NCBI RefSeq assembly: GCF_021631985.1
Contig: NZ_CP070225.1
Span: 5,208,001-5,272,000, forward strand
DNA length: 64,000 nt
From: Sandaracinus amylolyticus
GTDB taxonomy: Bacteria > Myxococcota_A > Polyangia > Polyangiales > Sandaracinaceae
Direction: 5' to 3'
The position numbers and the translations under genes are program-made. Under the pieces are notes generated by a model. The model was not told the DNA's origin and did not search any database. It saw nothing but the letters and a program-made list of their open reading frames with translations. This document shows, one piece after another, positions 31,382 to 40,486 of the stretch (positions are counted from its first letter, which is position 1; the number at the start of each line of letters is the position of its first letter).

Positions 31382-32979
31382 GCGCTCTTCGCGAGCTCCC
31401 GCTGCGCGTTCTTCGCGGGGATCTTGCTCATCGCGCGCTCCGCGAGCGCGGTGATCGTGAGCGAGGGGTTCACGCCCGGGTTCGCGCTGATCGCGGAGCC
31501 GTCGATCACGTAGAGCCCGTCGTAGCCGAACACGCGGTGGTCGCGATCGATCACGCCCTCGCTGGCGTCGCGGCCCATGCACGCGCCGCCGAGGATGTGC
31601 GCGGTCGTCGGCGTGCCCGCGAGCGTCTCGGTGAGCATCGTCATCGCGACGCCGCCGACCTTCTCGGCGAAGCGACGCGCGAGATCGGTCGCCTCCTCGA
31701 TGAACGCAGCAGGCGCCTCGCTGCCCGGGCTGAGCGTGCTGACGAGCCCGCGCTGGAACCCGGTGTACGCGCTGCGGCCCAGCCGCAGCGAGAGCGTGCC
31801 CTCGAGCGTGCGCATGTAGAGCAGGATCTGGCTCGCCTTCGCGAAGTCGCCGACGGTGAGCGCCTTCAGCCAGAGCGCGGGCTGGCGGAAGAAGCTGCGC
31901 ACCGAGCCACCGATGCGCGTGAGCACGTTCGAGCCCGGCGAGTGCGGCAGCACCATCGTGCGGAAGAAGCCCGAGCCCTCGGCGTAACGCACCGGCTCGA
32001 TGTGGCTGTGCTCGTCGGTCTCGAGGATCGACGTGATCGCGATCCCCTTGCTGAAGTCTTCCTTCCAACCGGGCGCGATGATGCCGATCAGCGCCTCGCT
32101 GTTGGTGCGCACGAAGTCGCCGACGTGCTCGCTGAGCTTCGGCAAGGCCTCGGGGTCCTCGCGCATCTTGAGCAGCAGCGGGATCGTGCCCATCACGCCG
32201 CCCGAGAAGATCACCTTGTCCGCGGTGAACACGCGCTTCTTGCTGCCGAACGTGTGCTTCGTCTCGACGCGATAGCCCCCTTCGGATCGCGGGCGCACCG
32301 CCGTGACCTCGGTCTCCGGCTCGACCTTCGCGCCGCGCTTCTCCGCGAGATAGAGGTAGTTGCGATCGAGCGTGTTCTTCGCGCCGACGCGACAGCCGGT
32401 CATGCACGCGCCGCAGTAGTTGCAGCCGACCCGCGCGGGGCCGTCGCCGCCGAAGTAGGGGTCCGGCACTTCCTGATCGGGCGTGCCGAAGAAGACGCCG
32501 ACCTCGGTGGAGTGGAAGTCCTTCTCCTTGCCGATGTCCTTCGCGATCGACTTGAGGATGCGATCACCGGGCGTGACCGTCGGGTTCGTCGCCGCGCCGA
32601 GCATGCGCTTCGCGGTCGCGTAGTGCGGGAGCAGCTCCTTCTTCCAGTCCGCGAGGTGCGCCCACGACGTGTTCTGGAAGAAGCCGTCCTTCGGCTGCGG
32701 GAGCGTGTTCGCATAGACGAGCGATCCACCGCCGACGCCGACGCCGTGGAGGATCGTGACGTGCGAGAGGAACGACATCTGGAAGATGCCCTGGAGGCCG
32801 ACCTCGGGGCGCCAGAGCCAGCGGCGCACGTCCCAGTTGGTCTTCGGGAAGTCGGCCTGCGAGAAGCGCTTGCCCTTCTCGAGCACCAACACGCGATAGC
32901 CCTTTTCGCTCAAACGAAGCGCGGAGACACTGCCGCCGAACCCCGACCCGATCACGATCCAGTCGAAATGCTCGTCCAT
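31378..32979 (-). CDS. GMC-family flavoprotein oxidoreductase (cholesterol-oxidase-like) with Cys cluster
   Basis: This protein has 533 residues. The FAD motif GSGFGGS lies at 11-17, followed by LHGVGVGGGSLVYANTLP (79-93), where GMC enzymes bind FAD. A Cys cluster at 186-196 (CNYCGACMTGC, C-x2-C-x2-C-x3-C) precedes GAKNTLDRNYL and is ferredoxin-like in spacing. The C-terminal HILGGACMGRDASEGVIDRDHRVFGYDGLYVIDGSAI and PGVNPSLTITALAERA are classic for the ChoD/cholesterol-oxidase branch. It oxidises a steroid or lipid alcohol in the cytoplasm or membrane interface. Whether an iron-sulphur centre is really bound is not known. Coupled to a thioesterase. Confidence 0.88.
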   Translation of the reverse strand: MDEHFDWIVIGSGFGGSVSALRLSEKGYRVLVLEKGKRFSQADFPKTNWDVRRWLWRPEVGLQGIFQMSFLSHVTILHGVGVGGGSLVYANTLPQPKDGFFQNTSWAHLADWKKELLPHYATAKRMLGAATNPTVTPGDRILKSIAKDIGKEKDFHSTEVGVFFGTPDQEVPDPYFGGDGPARVGCNYCGACMTGCRVGAKNTLDRNYLYLAEKRGAKVEPETEVTAVRPRSEGGYRVETKHTFGSKKRVFTADKVIFSGGVMGTIPLLLKMREDPEALPKLSEHVGDFVRTNSEALIGIIAPGWKEDFSKGIAITSILETDEHSHIEPVRYAEGSGFFRTMVLPHSPGSNVLTRIGGSVRSFFRQPALWLKALTVGDFAKASQILLYMRTLEGTLSLRLGRSAYTGFQRGLVSTLSPGSEAPAAFIEEATDLARRFAEKVGGVAMTMLTETLAGTPTTAHILGGACMGRDASEGVIDRDHRVFGYDGLYVIDGSAISANPGVNPSLTITALAERAMSKIPAKNAQRELAKSA

Positions 32980-33066
32980 GCGGTCGCCATTCTGGTGCCG
33001 GTCCGGGGTGGAAGCGAGCGCGTATCAACGCGAGACGACCGCTGATACGATGTTCCGTGGGGGAGC

Positions 33067-33981
33067 ATGGCAGTACGCAGGGCTCACGTGCTGATCGCAG
33101 TGGTCGCGGCGATCGCGAGCAGCGGATGCGTCGCGCTCCTCGGGCCGCGCAACGCGCGCCGCGCGGGGCTGGTCGAGGAGCCGCGCCCCGAGCCCGCGCC
33201 GGCATTGGCGCCAGCCGCGCCCGACGCCGATCTGCACCCCGTGATCTTCGCGTACCGCGAGTCGCTGCGGCCCTTCCTCGGCGCCGACGAGCAGGCTGCG
33301 CTCGATGCGATCGACTGGGCCGGCACCGCGCGTGGGGATGCCGAGCGGCTGCGCTTCCTCGCCGCCGATCACGCGATTCGTCGCGTGCTCCCGCTGGTGC
33401 TCGAGGCCGAGGGCTCGGAGATCCTCGTGCACCACGCGGAGCGGCTGCGCGCGCTCCCTCCGCTCTTGAACCGCGACACCGACGTGGTGCAGCGGCTCGC
33501 GGTGATCGAGGCGATGGTCGCGCTCGAGCAGGTGCGCCGCGGCATCGATGCGCGCGAGCCGAGCGTGCTGCCGGTCGCGGGTGAAGCGGCGCCGGTCGAC
33601 ACCGGCGATGCGCCGCCGAGCGACCCGCTCACCGACGCGCTCGCGAGGCTCCCGCGCGAGCGCACCTACGACGTCGATCCCGAGGGCGAGGCGGCGATCG
33701 CCGAAGCGCTCGCGGAGTACGCGACCGAGTACGCGCGCGTGCACGGCGTCTCGGAGCTCCACGGCGCGGCAGCAGCGGCGGCGGCGGCGGACATGGTCGA
33801 CGTCGCGTTCATGCTCGGCCGCGCGATGCAGCAGGGCGTCGGGCGCGAGCGCTTGTTCGAGGAAGCGCTCGCGATCGCCGACGGCATGTGCAGCGCGGCA
33901 CGGCGCGGAGAGCGGCTGCCGAGACTGCACCGCGAGGAGCGCCCTCCCTCGCGCGACGACGCCGTCGGCAGCCAACCCTGA
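33067..33981 (+). CDS. Hypothetical lipoprotein
   Basis: This 304-residue protein has a signal peptide and lipobox (AIASSGC, Cys 21). It then has a Pro/Glu/Ala linker and a mostly helical body (AYRESLRPFLGADEQAALDAIDWAG, later ADMVDVAFMLGRAMQQGVGRERLFEEALAIADGMC). No family is recognised. The ATG is preceded by a GGGGGAG ribosome site eight bases away. Its stop touches the stop of the convergent next gene with no gap. Confidence 0.68.
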   Translation: MAVRRAHVLIAVVAAIASSGCVALLGPRNARRAGLVEEPRPEPAPALAPAAPDADLHPVIFAYRESLRPFLGADEQAALDAIDWAGTARGDAERLRFLAADHAIRRVLPLVLEAEGSEILVHHAERLRALPPLLNRDTDVVQRLAVIEAMVALEQVRRGIDAREPSVLPVAGEAAPVDTGDAPPSDPLTDALARLPRERTYDVDPEGEAAIAEALAEYATEYARVHGVSELHGAAAAAAAADMVDVAFMLGRAMQQGVGRERLFEEALAIADGMCSAARRGERLPRLHREERPPSRDDAVGSQP

Positions 33982-34944
33982 TCACTCGGCGACGCCGCGC
34001 GTCGCGATCCAGCCGCGACGATCGCCGGGCTGCGGAGCCGCGAGCTCGCTCTCCGCGAGGCGCTCGAGGTCGCTCATCAGCGCGTCGCACTGCGCGAGCT
34101 CGGTCACCGAGCACGCATGGCGTCGCAGCACCGCTTCGGTCGCGAGGCGATCGCCGCCGATCTGGATGTGCCAGACCTCGAGCTGCGCGCGGCCCGCGAG
34201 CTCGCGCTCGAGCTGCTCGCGCTCCTGGCCCTCCGCCATGACGACGTCGAGCAGGCGCAGGCCGGGGTGGCGCGCGACGAACGACTCGTGGTCCGCGCGC
34301 GACACGAACGCGAGGCGCAGGCGCGTGAAGCGGCGCTGCTCGAGCACGACACGCGCGACGACGGGCCCGTCGCAACCCTCGACCCGCTCGGCATCGTCCG
34401 CGAGGCGCGCCTCGCCCCAGCGCGCCGAGGTGCGCAGATCCTCGGTGAGCGCGAGCTCGAGGCCCATGCCCTCGAGCACCTCCTCGAGCTGCGCGGGCGG
34501 CGTCATCTCGGGGCCGATGGGGATCGCGGCGAACCCGAGATCCTCCGCCGACGCAGCGCGGTTCGAGGCCCAGCTCGCGACACCGCCCGCGGGGTCGGGC
34601 ATCAGCACCTCGGCACCCCGCACGCAGCGCTCACCGAGGCCACGGCTCGTGGGATCCCACGCACGGCCGAGCGCGAGATCCGACTCCTCGACGAAGAGCG
34701 CGCGCACCGGCTCGGCCTCTTGCTCGAAGGTGCGCGGCGGCACGTTCGGCGGTCCCCCGAAGAGCTGCGACGGATCTTCGATCGCCGGCAGCGAGCGCGG
34801 ACCGATCGCCGCGTCCGAGTCGTCGCCCACGCCTCCGTCACCGAGCGAGACGGTCGCGCGAGGATCGCCTTCGCAGGCCGCGAGAGCGAGCGCGAGGCCG
34901 AGGCACGAAGCGAGACGAGTGCGAAGAGGACGATCGATGGTCAC
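33982..34944 (-). CDS. Hypothetical lipoprotein
   Basis: This 320-residue protein has a signal peptide and lipobox (ALALAAC, Cys 25). The body is mixed alpha/beta with Cys and an Asp-rich start (SLGDGGVGDDSDAA). Sequence such as ARVVLEQRRFTRLRLAFVSRADHESFVARHPGLRL could be a periplasmic binding module. Function unknown. The GTG start at 34944 is set by AGGAG six bases upstream; the open frame continues upstream but no ribosome site is seen there. Confidence 0.66.
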   Translation of the reverse strand: MTIDRPLRTRLASCLGLALALAACEGDPRATVSLGDGGVGDDSDAAIGPRSLPAIEDPSQLFGGPPNVPPRTFEQEAEPVRALFVEESDLALGRAWDPTSRGLGERCVRGAEVLMPDPAGGVASWASNRAASAEDLGFAAIPIGPEMTPPAQLEEVLEGMGLELALTEDLRTSARWGEARLADDAERVEGCDGPVVARVVLEQRRFTRLRLAFVSRADHESFVARHPGLRLLDVVMAEGQEREQLERELAGRAQLEVWHIQIGGDRLATEAVLRRHACSVTELAQCDALMSDLERLAESELAAPQPGDRRGWIATRGVAE

Positions 34945-35156
34945 GGCAAGCTCCTGATGGCGCGAGGCGCGAGGGCGCTCGCTGCGACCCGCCCTGAGCA
35001 CTCGCCGTGCCGATGCCGTTTCGCGCCACACGCACACGTTTTCGCGCCGCCGCCCATGCGCCGCCCATGCGACGCCCACGGGGCTCGAGGTTCACGACGT
35101 GATGTGCAGTGCACACCCACGCGTTGCGCGGCACGGTGCGGCGCGGGTGGAGACGC
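34945..35156. other. Promoter-proximal intergenic region
   Basis: 212 bases upstream of the lipoprotein gene. It holds an 11-bp imperfect triplicate (CGCCGCCCATG, 35048-35080) and a 13-base inverted repeat TGTGCA-G-TGCACA at 35103-35115. No gene seen. Confidence 0.55.
35103..35115. promoter_or_regulatory. 13-base inverted repeat TGTGCAGTGCACA
   Basis: Perfect TGTGCA-G-TGCACA palindrome between the end of the lipase-like gene and the start of the lipoprotein gene, on the side of the latter's promoter. A candidate operator; the binder is unknown. Confidence 0.35.
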
Positions 35157-35750
35157 TCACGCGCGGAGGATCGCGGCCACGCGCTCGATCGCGCGCTCGT
35201 CCTCGATCATCCAGCGGTGCAGGGCGACGTTCATCGCGGTCTCGCTGCGCGCGCCGCGCAGTCGGCTCGAGGTCGCGGGGACGATCATCAGATCCAACGG
35301 CGTGTAGAGCACGTGCACCTCGACGTCGCCCCACGGGTCGGCATCGGACTCGAGCTGCGCGAGGAACGCGCTGCCGGGGCGCATGTCGCGCGTGCCCGCG
35401 AAGGGGAGCGCGAACGCGGTGGCGGTGCCGCGATGCGGGCCCGAGATCGACACGAAGCGACGCACGCGCGCCTTGCCGCCGAGGCGCTGCACGTACGTGC
35501 GCGTCACCAGCGCGCCCATGCTGAAGCCGACGACGTCGACGCGCTCGGTGCCGTGCTCGCGCGCGAGCTCCGACGCGCGCGACGCGACCTGCTCCGCGAG
35601 CACGAGGATCGGCGCGCGTCCGTCGTTCGGAACCAGATCCATCGCGCGCACCGGAGCGATGCCGCGCCGCTCGAGCCCGCGCTGCAGCGCTGCGAGATCC
35701 GCGGCGCGATCCCAGATGCCGTGGACGAGGAGAACCGGAACGAGGCTCAC
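35157..35750 (-). CDS. Alpha/beta hydrolase (lipase/acyltransferase-like)
   Basis: This 197-residue soluble protein has LVHGIWD near the N-terminus (oxyanion loop), the nucleophile elbow GFSMGA (Ser77) and a probable His near the C-terminus in LHRWMIEDERA. It belongs to the alpha/beta hydrolase family of triacylglycerol lipases and acyltransferases. It is short and may lack a lid. The chosen GTG is at 35748-35750; 5 bases separate it from the upstream porin-like gene, suggesting the same operon. Substrate unknown. Confidence 0.72.
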   Translation of the reverse strand: MSLVPVLLVHGIWDRAADLAALQRGLERRGIAPVRAMDLVPNDGRAPILVLAEQVASRASELAREHGTERVDVVGFSMGALVTRTYVQRLGGKARVRRFVSISGPHRGTATAFALPFAGTRDMRPGSAFLAQLESDADPWGDVEVHVLYTPLDLMIVPATSSRLRGARSETAMNVALHRWMIEDERAIERVAAILRA

Positions 35751-35755
35751 GACGA

Positions 35756-36466
35756 TCAGAACACGTAGCGGAGGTAGGCTGCTCCCTGCACGCCGATCGC
35801 CATCTCGCCGTCGAACCCGTCGAGCGAAGGTGCGCCGCGCACGCCACCGTGGAGACCGATCGAGTAGTGGCGGCTGTGGAAGTGCGCATCGACCCCGAGG
35901 TCCGCGCCCCACGCGAAGCCCACGCTCGTCGCGTCCTGCAGCCCGTAGAGCACGAGCACGTCGTTGGTCGCGATGATCATGCCCGCCTGGCCCTCGAGCC
36001 AGAGCGCGAATTCCGCGGTCGGATTGATCTGCAGCTTCACCGCGCCGAGCGCGGAGAAGAGCTCGAACACCGTCGTGTCGGGCGGCGCGGGCGCCGCGGT
36101 CTCGTGGATCGAGAGGTCCGCGATCGCGCGCACGAAGAGCCAGTCGAAGAGCTCGTAGCCGAAGCCGATCGCCGCGAAGGGCCCGGGGCTCGACACGTCG
36201 CCGATGCCCCCGATGAACCCGCGCCCGCCGACCGATGCCTCGATGAAGAAGCCGTGCGCGTAGAGATCGCGGGTGATCCGGATCGCCTCCGGAGGCAGCC
36301 GCTCCACGTCGAGGCGCGTGGCGTCGGGCTCCTCGACGGTCGCGCCGGTCCCCTCGGGCTCTGCGGTCGTCGACACCGGCGTGGTCGTCTGCGCCCGCGC
36401 GAGCGCTGGGACGACGAGCAGCGAGAGCATCGACGACGCGAGGATCGCGGCGGTTGTGCGTCGCAC
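35756..36466 (-). CDS. Outer-membrane beta-barrel protein
   Basis: This 236-residue protein has a signal peptide (1-25, ending ARAQT), a Thr/Glu/Pro linker and a C-terminal barrel of alternating strands (YAHGFFIEASVGGRGFIGGIGDVSSPGPFAAIGFGYELFDW, later DAHFHSRHYSIGLHGGVRG and AYLRYVF at the end). The terminal Phe and the size fit an eight-strand barrel. Possible roles are surface binding or gliding-motility outer-membrane proteins, but no specific family can be asserted. It lies between the lipase-like gene and a membrane protein gene, all on the minus strand. Confidence 0.72.
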   Translation of the reverse strand: MRRTTAAILASSMLSLLVVPALARAQTTTPVSTTAEPEGTGATVEEPDATRLDVERLPPEAIRITRDLYAHGFFIEASVGGRGFIGGIGDVSSPGPFAAIGFGYELFDWLFVRAIADLSIHETAAPAPPDTTVFELFSALGAVKLQINPTAEFALWLEGQAGMIIATNDVLVLYGLQDATSVGFAWGADLGVDAHFHSRHYSIGLHGGVRGAPSLDGFDGEMAIGVQGAAYLRYVF

Positions 36467-36498
36467 GCCGCGAGCGTATCCACCCCGCGGCGAAAGGG

Positions 36499-37101
36499 TC
36501 AACCGCGCGTGCGCGTCGGATACAGCCCGAAGAGCGCGCGGCGTCGGACCGTCACCGCTTTCTTCGCGATCTCCGCGTTCGATCCGCCCGCGAAGCGCGC
36601 GTCGAGCACCCAGGGATCGTCGCCGTCGATCACGAGCACGATCGCGTCGCGCTCGGCGTCGTGGCGGACGTCGTCGATGTCCTCCCAGCGCGCGAATCGA
36701 CGGGCCTCGCCGTGCACGAAGAGCACGCCGTCGACGCGCAGCGCGAGGTAGCTCTCCTCGCTGAGCACGCGCCGCAGGCCGAGGATCGCGACGAGCCCAC
36801 AGCCGACGACCAGCGTGAAGCCGAGCGCGGCCCAGAGGAACGTCGTCGGCGCGACGCTGCTCTCGGGCCACAGCACCGGGTAACGCGCGGGGGAGCGCGT
36901 CGCGTAGCGCACCACGTGGGGCGCGGTCATCACGAGCCGCGCGATCGAGACCGATCCCGCGAGCATGCCGGTCGCGCCGATCGCGAGGAGCTTCGCGATG
37001 CGGCGCGTCGCGTCGACGCGGAACCACTCGATGATCGGCGCGGCCGGGATCGCCAGCGGATCTTCGGGATCGGTGCGCTCGCGGACCTCGGCGATCGTCA
37101 C
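36499..37101 (-). CDS. Integral membrane protein, PH-like C-terminal part
   Basis: This 200-residue protein has two membrane segments (about 35-55 and 85-110). The soluble tail (YLALRVDGVLFVHGEARRFARWEDIDDVRHDAERDAIVLVIDGDD) has the W-x-D-I-x-x-V pattern of bacterial PH-domain-like (bPH) proteins. Function unknown. Two starts are possible: GTG at 37099-37101 (chosen) or GTG at 37162-37164, which would overlap the next gene by 19 bases. Confidence 0.62.
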   Translation of the reverse strand: MTIAEVRERTDPEDPLAIPAAPIIEWFRVDATRRIAKLLAIGATGMLAGSVSIARLVMTAPHVVRYATRSPARYPVLWPESSVAPTTFLWAALGFTLVVGCGLVAILGLRRVLSEESYLALRVDGVLFVHGEARRFARWEDIDDVRHDAERDAIVLVIDGDDPWVLDARFAGGSNAEIAKKAVTVRRRALFGLYPTRTRG

Positions 37102-37145
37102 GACGGCAGAGCATGGGCGCGGAGCGGCCGCGCATCCAGAGGTGA

Positions 37146-37706
37146 TCAGCGTCGCATGCGCCACAGGCCCCAGATCGTGAAGGCCAAGAGGATCAGGCCG
37201 ATCACGACGAGCAGCGGCCCCTTGTGGTCGACGATCGCGGCATAGAAGCTCGCGGCCGCGCCGAGGCCGGCGCAGAGCGTGGGCACGAGGCCGAAGCCGT
37301 CGTCGCGCTGCGGCCGGCGCACCCGCGTGTCCGTCGTGACGATGCCGTGGCGCGCGAGCTGCTCGAGCATCGAGGCCTCGGTCTCGCCGTGGAAGATCAT
37401 CACCGAGCCACGCTCGGTCGCGCCGAGCGCGAGCAGATCGATCTCCACGAGCTCGCCACGACGCAGCGTCGCGAGCGCCGCATCCGGGAGCACCACGAGC
37501 GCGCGCGCCGCGCTGCCGACGTGCGCCCGATAGATCGGGACCTGCGGATCACGATCGTGCGCGATGACGAAGATCCCCGTGCCGAGCTCGACCTCGTCGG
37601 CGTGGAATTGGATCGCCTCGCCTCCACGCAGTCGCTCGAGGTTCGCCGACGAGAGCCCCAGCAGCATGACCAGACCGTTCGGTCCGCGCTGCGCGGCCTT
37701 GAGCAT
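37146..37706 (-). CDS. Membrane-anchored hypothetical protein coupled to a Ser/Thr kinase
   Basis: This protein has 186 residues. The soluble N-terminal domain (MLLGLSSANLERLRGGEAIQFHADEVELGTGIFVIAHDRD) is beta-rich and not recognised. It ends with two membrane segments (about 135-155 and 160-182, VVIGLILLAFTIWGLW) and a basic tail. Its ATG overlaps the kinase stop (TGATG), so it is a probable partner or substrate of that kinase. Confidence 0.66.
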   Translation of the reverse strand: MLKAAQRGPNGLVMLLGLSSANLERLRGGEAIQFHADEVELGTGIFVIAHDRDPQVPIYRAHVGSAARALVVLPDAALATLRRGELVEIDLLALGATERGSVMIFHGETEASMLEQLARHGIVTTDTRVRRPQRDDGFGLVPTLCAGLGAAASFYAAIVDHKGPLLVVIGLILLAFTIWGLWRMRR

Positions 37707-39280
37707 CAGCGCTCCGCGCGCGGGGCGCCTCGGCGCGCCCGCTCGAGCGAGACGTCGAGCTGGTGCGGCCCGTCGGCGATCACGTCGACCTGTCGTGGGC
37801 GATAGCCGCGCGCGCTCACCTCGAGGCGATGCGAGAGCCCGTCGAACGGAACGTCGAAGACGGGGCCCTCGATCGGCGCGCCGTCCCACGTGAAGCTCGC
37901 GCTCCCGGGGGCGCCGGTGAGCGTGATGCGCACGTGCTCGACGCGTCGCTCGACCGGCGTCTCCACCGGGGCAGGCTCGCGCGCGATCACGCCGATGCGG
38001 CTCTGCTCCTCGGCGCGTCGCTGCTCGAGGCGCACGCGATGGAAGTAGAGCATCGTGCCGATGCCACCGACGAGCAGGACGACGGGCACGAAGCGCAGCG
38101 CGCGGCGCAGCGGGCCCCGGCCGCGCACGAACTGCTCGGGCCTCACGAGCTCGGCGGGCGGCGGCGTGAAGATCTTCGCGTGCACCTCTTCGGGCGGAGG
38201 CTCGAACGCGAGGGGATCGGCGAGCAGATCGAGCAGCGCCTTGCGCACCACCGCCGCGCCGTTGGGGCGCTCGGTCGGCAGCTTCGCGAGCAGCGCGTCG
38301 ACGAGCTCGTCGAGCGCGCGCGGCACGTAGAGCCCCGACGTGACCGAGTCGCGCAGGCGCGGCGCGGGCGTGCGCAGGTGATGGCCCATCAGGATCACCG
38401 GCTCGCGCTCGGCGAACACCGGACGCCCCGCGATCATCTCGAAGAGCATCGCGCCGAGCGCGTAGAGATCCGCGGCGGGACCGACCGGCAGCCGCGCGAC
38501 CGCCTCGGGGCTCATGTAGCGCGGCGTGCCGAGCATCTGCCCGACCTCGGTCAGCCCCGCGTCGCTCTGACGCTGCGCGCCGCCGGTCTGGCCGCTGCGA
38601 TCGACGATCCGCGCGATGCCGAAGTCGAGCACCTTGAGCTTGCCCGCGCCGGGCAGGAAGGGCTCGGTGAGCAGCACGTTGTCGGGCTTGAGATCGCGGT
38701 GCACGACACCCGCTTCGTGCGCGGCCTCGAGCGCGCCGAGCACCTCGATCGCGATGCGCACCGCCTCGCGCGGTGGGAGCGCGCCGTCGCGACGCATGCG
38801 CTGGAGCAAGCTCTCGCCGGAGAGCAGCTCCATCACCATGAAGAGCGTCGCGTCCACGTCCTGCCCGAAGTCGTGCACCATGACGACGTTCGGGTGGTGC
38901 ACGGCGCTCGCCGCGCGCGCCTCGCGCTGGAAGCGCGCCGCCATCGCGGCATCGCCCGCGAAGTCCGCGCGCACGACCTTGAGCGCGACCCGGCGTTGGA
39001 TCGCGACCTGCGTCGCCTCGTACACCGCGCCCATCCCGCCGACGCCGATCAGCCGCTCGATGCGATAGCGGCCCGCGACCACGACCCCCGGTCGCAGCGG
39101 CGCGGCCTGCTGCACGTCCATGCGCGACGGCCGGCGCACCGCGCGCGAGTCCGAGCCGCCCTTCCCCGCAGGGGCGTTCTCGACCGCGCCCGCGTCCATC
39201 ACGCCGGTCGACGTGCCGGTGCGCGGGTGAAGCGCTCTCGCTTCATCGATCGGACGCGTGGGGCGATCGCGCTCGGCCAT
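37706..39280 (-). CDS. Membrane-anchored eukaryote-like Ser/Thr protein kinase
   Basis: This protein has 524 residues. An N-terminal tail of about 70 residues precedes the kinase domain (VVVAGRYRIERLIGVGGMGAVYEA with VALKVV, HRDLKPDNVLL, DFGIARIVD, GTPRYMSPEA). A proline-rich linker, one membrane segment (about residues 395-415, FVPVVLLVGGIGTMLYF) and a beta-rich outer module related to PEGA (VRITLTGAPGSASFTWDG) follow. It heads a minus-strand series of five genes (to 35157) that includes a beta-barrel protein and a lipase-like enzyme. A start at 39280 (MAERDRP) was chosen; an in-frame start at 39304 is possible. Confidence 0.88.
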   Translation of the reverse strand: MAERDRPTRPIDEARALHPRTGTSTGVMDAGAVENAPAGKGGSDSRAVRRPSRMDVQQAAPLRPGVVVAGRYRIERLIGVGGMGAVYEATQVAIQRRVALKVVRADFAGDAAMAARFQREARAASAVHHPNVVMVHDFGQDVDATLFMVMELLSGESLLQRMRRDGALPPREAVRIAIEVLGALEAAHEAGVVHRDLKPDNVLLTEPFLPGAGKLKVLDFGIARIVDRSGQTGGAQRQSDAGLTEVGQMLGTPRYMSPEAVARLPVGPAADLYALGAMLFEMIAGRPVFAEREPVILMGHHLRTPAPRLRDSVTSGLYVPRALDELVDALLAKLPTERPNGAAVVRKALLDLLADPLAFEPPPEEVHAKIFTPPPAELVRPEQFVRGRGPLRRALRFVPVVLLVGGIGTMLYFHRVRLEQRRAEEQSRIGVIAREPAPVETPVERRVEHVRITLTGAPGSASFTWDGAPIEGPVFDVPFDGLSHRLEVSARGYRPRQVDVIADGPHQLDVSLERARRGAPRAER

Positions 39281-39349
39281 GAGCCCAGCGCGTGAGCGTA
39301 GCACGCGGTCCTGCGGCGCGATTCGTCGTTTCTTCGTGGCCGCAGTGCG

Positions 39350-40486
39350 TCAAATCCGTCGCATCGCGGGCGCGCGGAGGTACGTGAGCGCGCGCCAGAG
39401 CCACTCGAACGGCCCGTGCTGATAGCGCCGGAGCCACAGCATCGCGACCGTCGCCTCGAAGGCGTAGACCGCGAGCGCGACCAGCACCCCCTGCGCGGGC
39501 CCGAGCGCGCCGTACATCGCGAGCCCGTAGCCGTAGAAGAACAGCGTGAAGCAGAGGGTCTGCACCAGATAACAAGTGAGCGACGTGCGCCCGACCGCGG
39601 CGAACGGCGCGAGCCAGCGCGCGTCGGGATCGCGCAGGGCGATCCAGAGGAACCCGAGCGCGTAGCCGATCGCCATCACGTCGCCCGACGCGAGATAGAG
39701 CACGGGGGTGACGAGCATCACCGCGACGCCGAGCCCGATGCCCAGCGCGATCGCCGCGAGCGCGAGCACGCCGATGCGCGCGCGGTGCTCGTGGAGACGC
39801 GTGTGGATCCCGCTTCGCTCGATCGCGAGGCCCAGCGTCGCCATCGCGAGCACGTTCGCGCGGTAGCTGAGGTTGTAGGTCGCGAAGTACGAGAGCATCT
39901 CGCTCCACCGATGCTGCGAGATCGAGGCGAACGTGCCGTCGTGATAGACGCGCATCTCGCGCTCGACGTACGCGGCGTGCTCGGCGAGCGCCGCGGCGTC
40001 GTCGGCCTGGAACATCCAGGTGTCGAACAGGAGCGAGAGCCCCTGCGCGAGCGCGAAGAAGAGGAGCGCCAGCGCGAAGAGCACGCGCGGTCCGAGCCGC
40101 GCCATCAGCGCGAGCACGATGCCGGCGAGCGCGTAGTTGAGCAGCACGTCGCCCCACCACCCGAACGTCGCGTGCAGCACGCCGAAGATCAGCAGCGCGA
40201 CGATGCGCCGCGCGTAGATCGCGAGGCCGCGATCGAGCAGCAGCCCGGTGCCGAAGCCGAAGAGCGCGCTGAAGATCGGATAGAAGCGCCCCTCGCAGAG
40301 CCCTTCGACCGCGACCGCCGCGACCCGATCGATCGGCGCGAGCGCGTCGGGCTCGCGAAGCAGCGAGAGCAGCGACTCGCGGAACCCGATCCACGGCACG
40401 TTCACCAGCGCGATGCCGACCAGCGCCCATCCGCGCAGCGCATCGATCGGCCGCTGGCGCGTGCCGGGCTCGGTCGGTGCGCTCAC
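39350..40486 (-). CDS. DUF418/YeiB-like integral membrane protein
   Basis: This 378-residue protein has about ten membrane segments. RPIDALRGWALVGIALVNVPW at the N-terminus, GRFYPIFSALFGFGTGLLLD, and the C-terminal TSLTCYLVQTLCFTLFFYGYGLAMYG and QHGPFEWLWRALTY are the signatures of the YeiB/DUF418 family. Its members are thought to move or acylate a small molecule, but no biochemical role is established. The start GTG overlaps the stop of the beta-propeller gene (GTGA). Confidence 0.85.
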   Translation of the reverse strand: MSAPTEPGTRQRPIDALRGWALVGIALVNVPWIGFRESLLSLLREPDALAPIDRVAAVAVEGLCEGRFYPIFSALFGFGTGLLLDRGLAIYARRIVALLIFGVLHATFGWWGDVLLNYALAGIVLALMARLGPRVLFALALLFFALAQGLSLLFDTWMFQADDAAALAEHAAYVEREMRVYHDGTFASISQHRWSEMLSYFATYNLSYRANVLAMATLGLAIERSGIHTRLHEHRARIGVLALAAIALGIGLGVAVMLVTPVLYLASGDVMAIGYALGFLWIALRDPDARWLAPFAAVGRTSLTCYLVQTLCFTLFFYGYGLAMYGALGPAQGVLVALAVYAFEATVAMLWLRRYQHGPFEWLWRALTYLRAPAMRRI

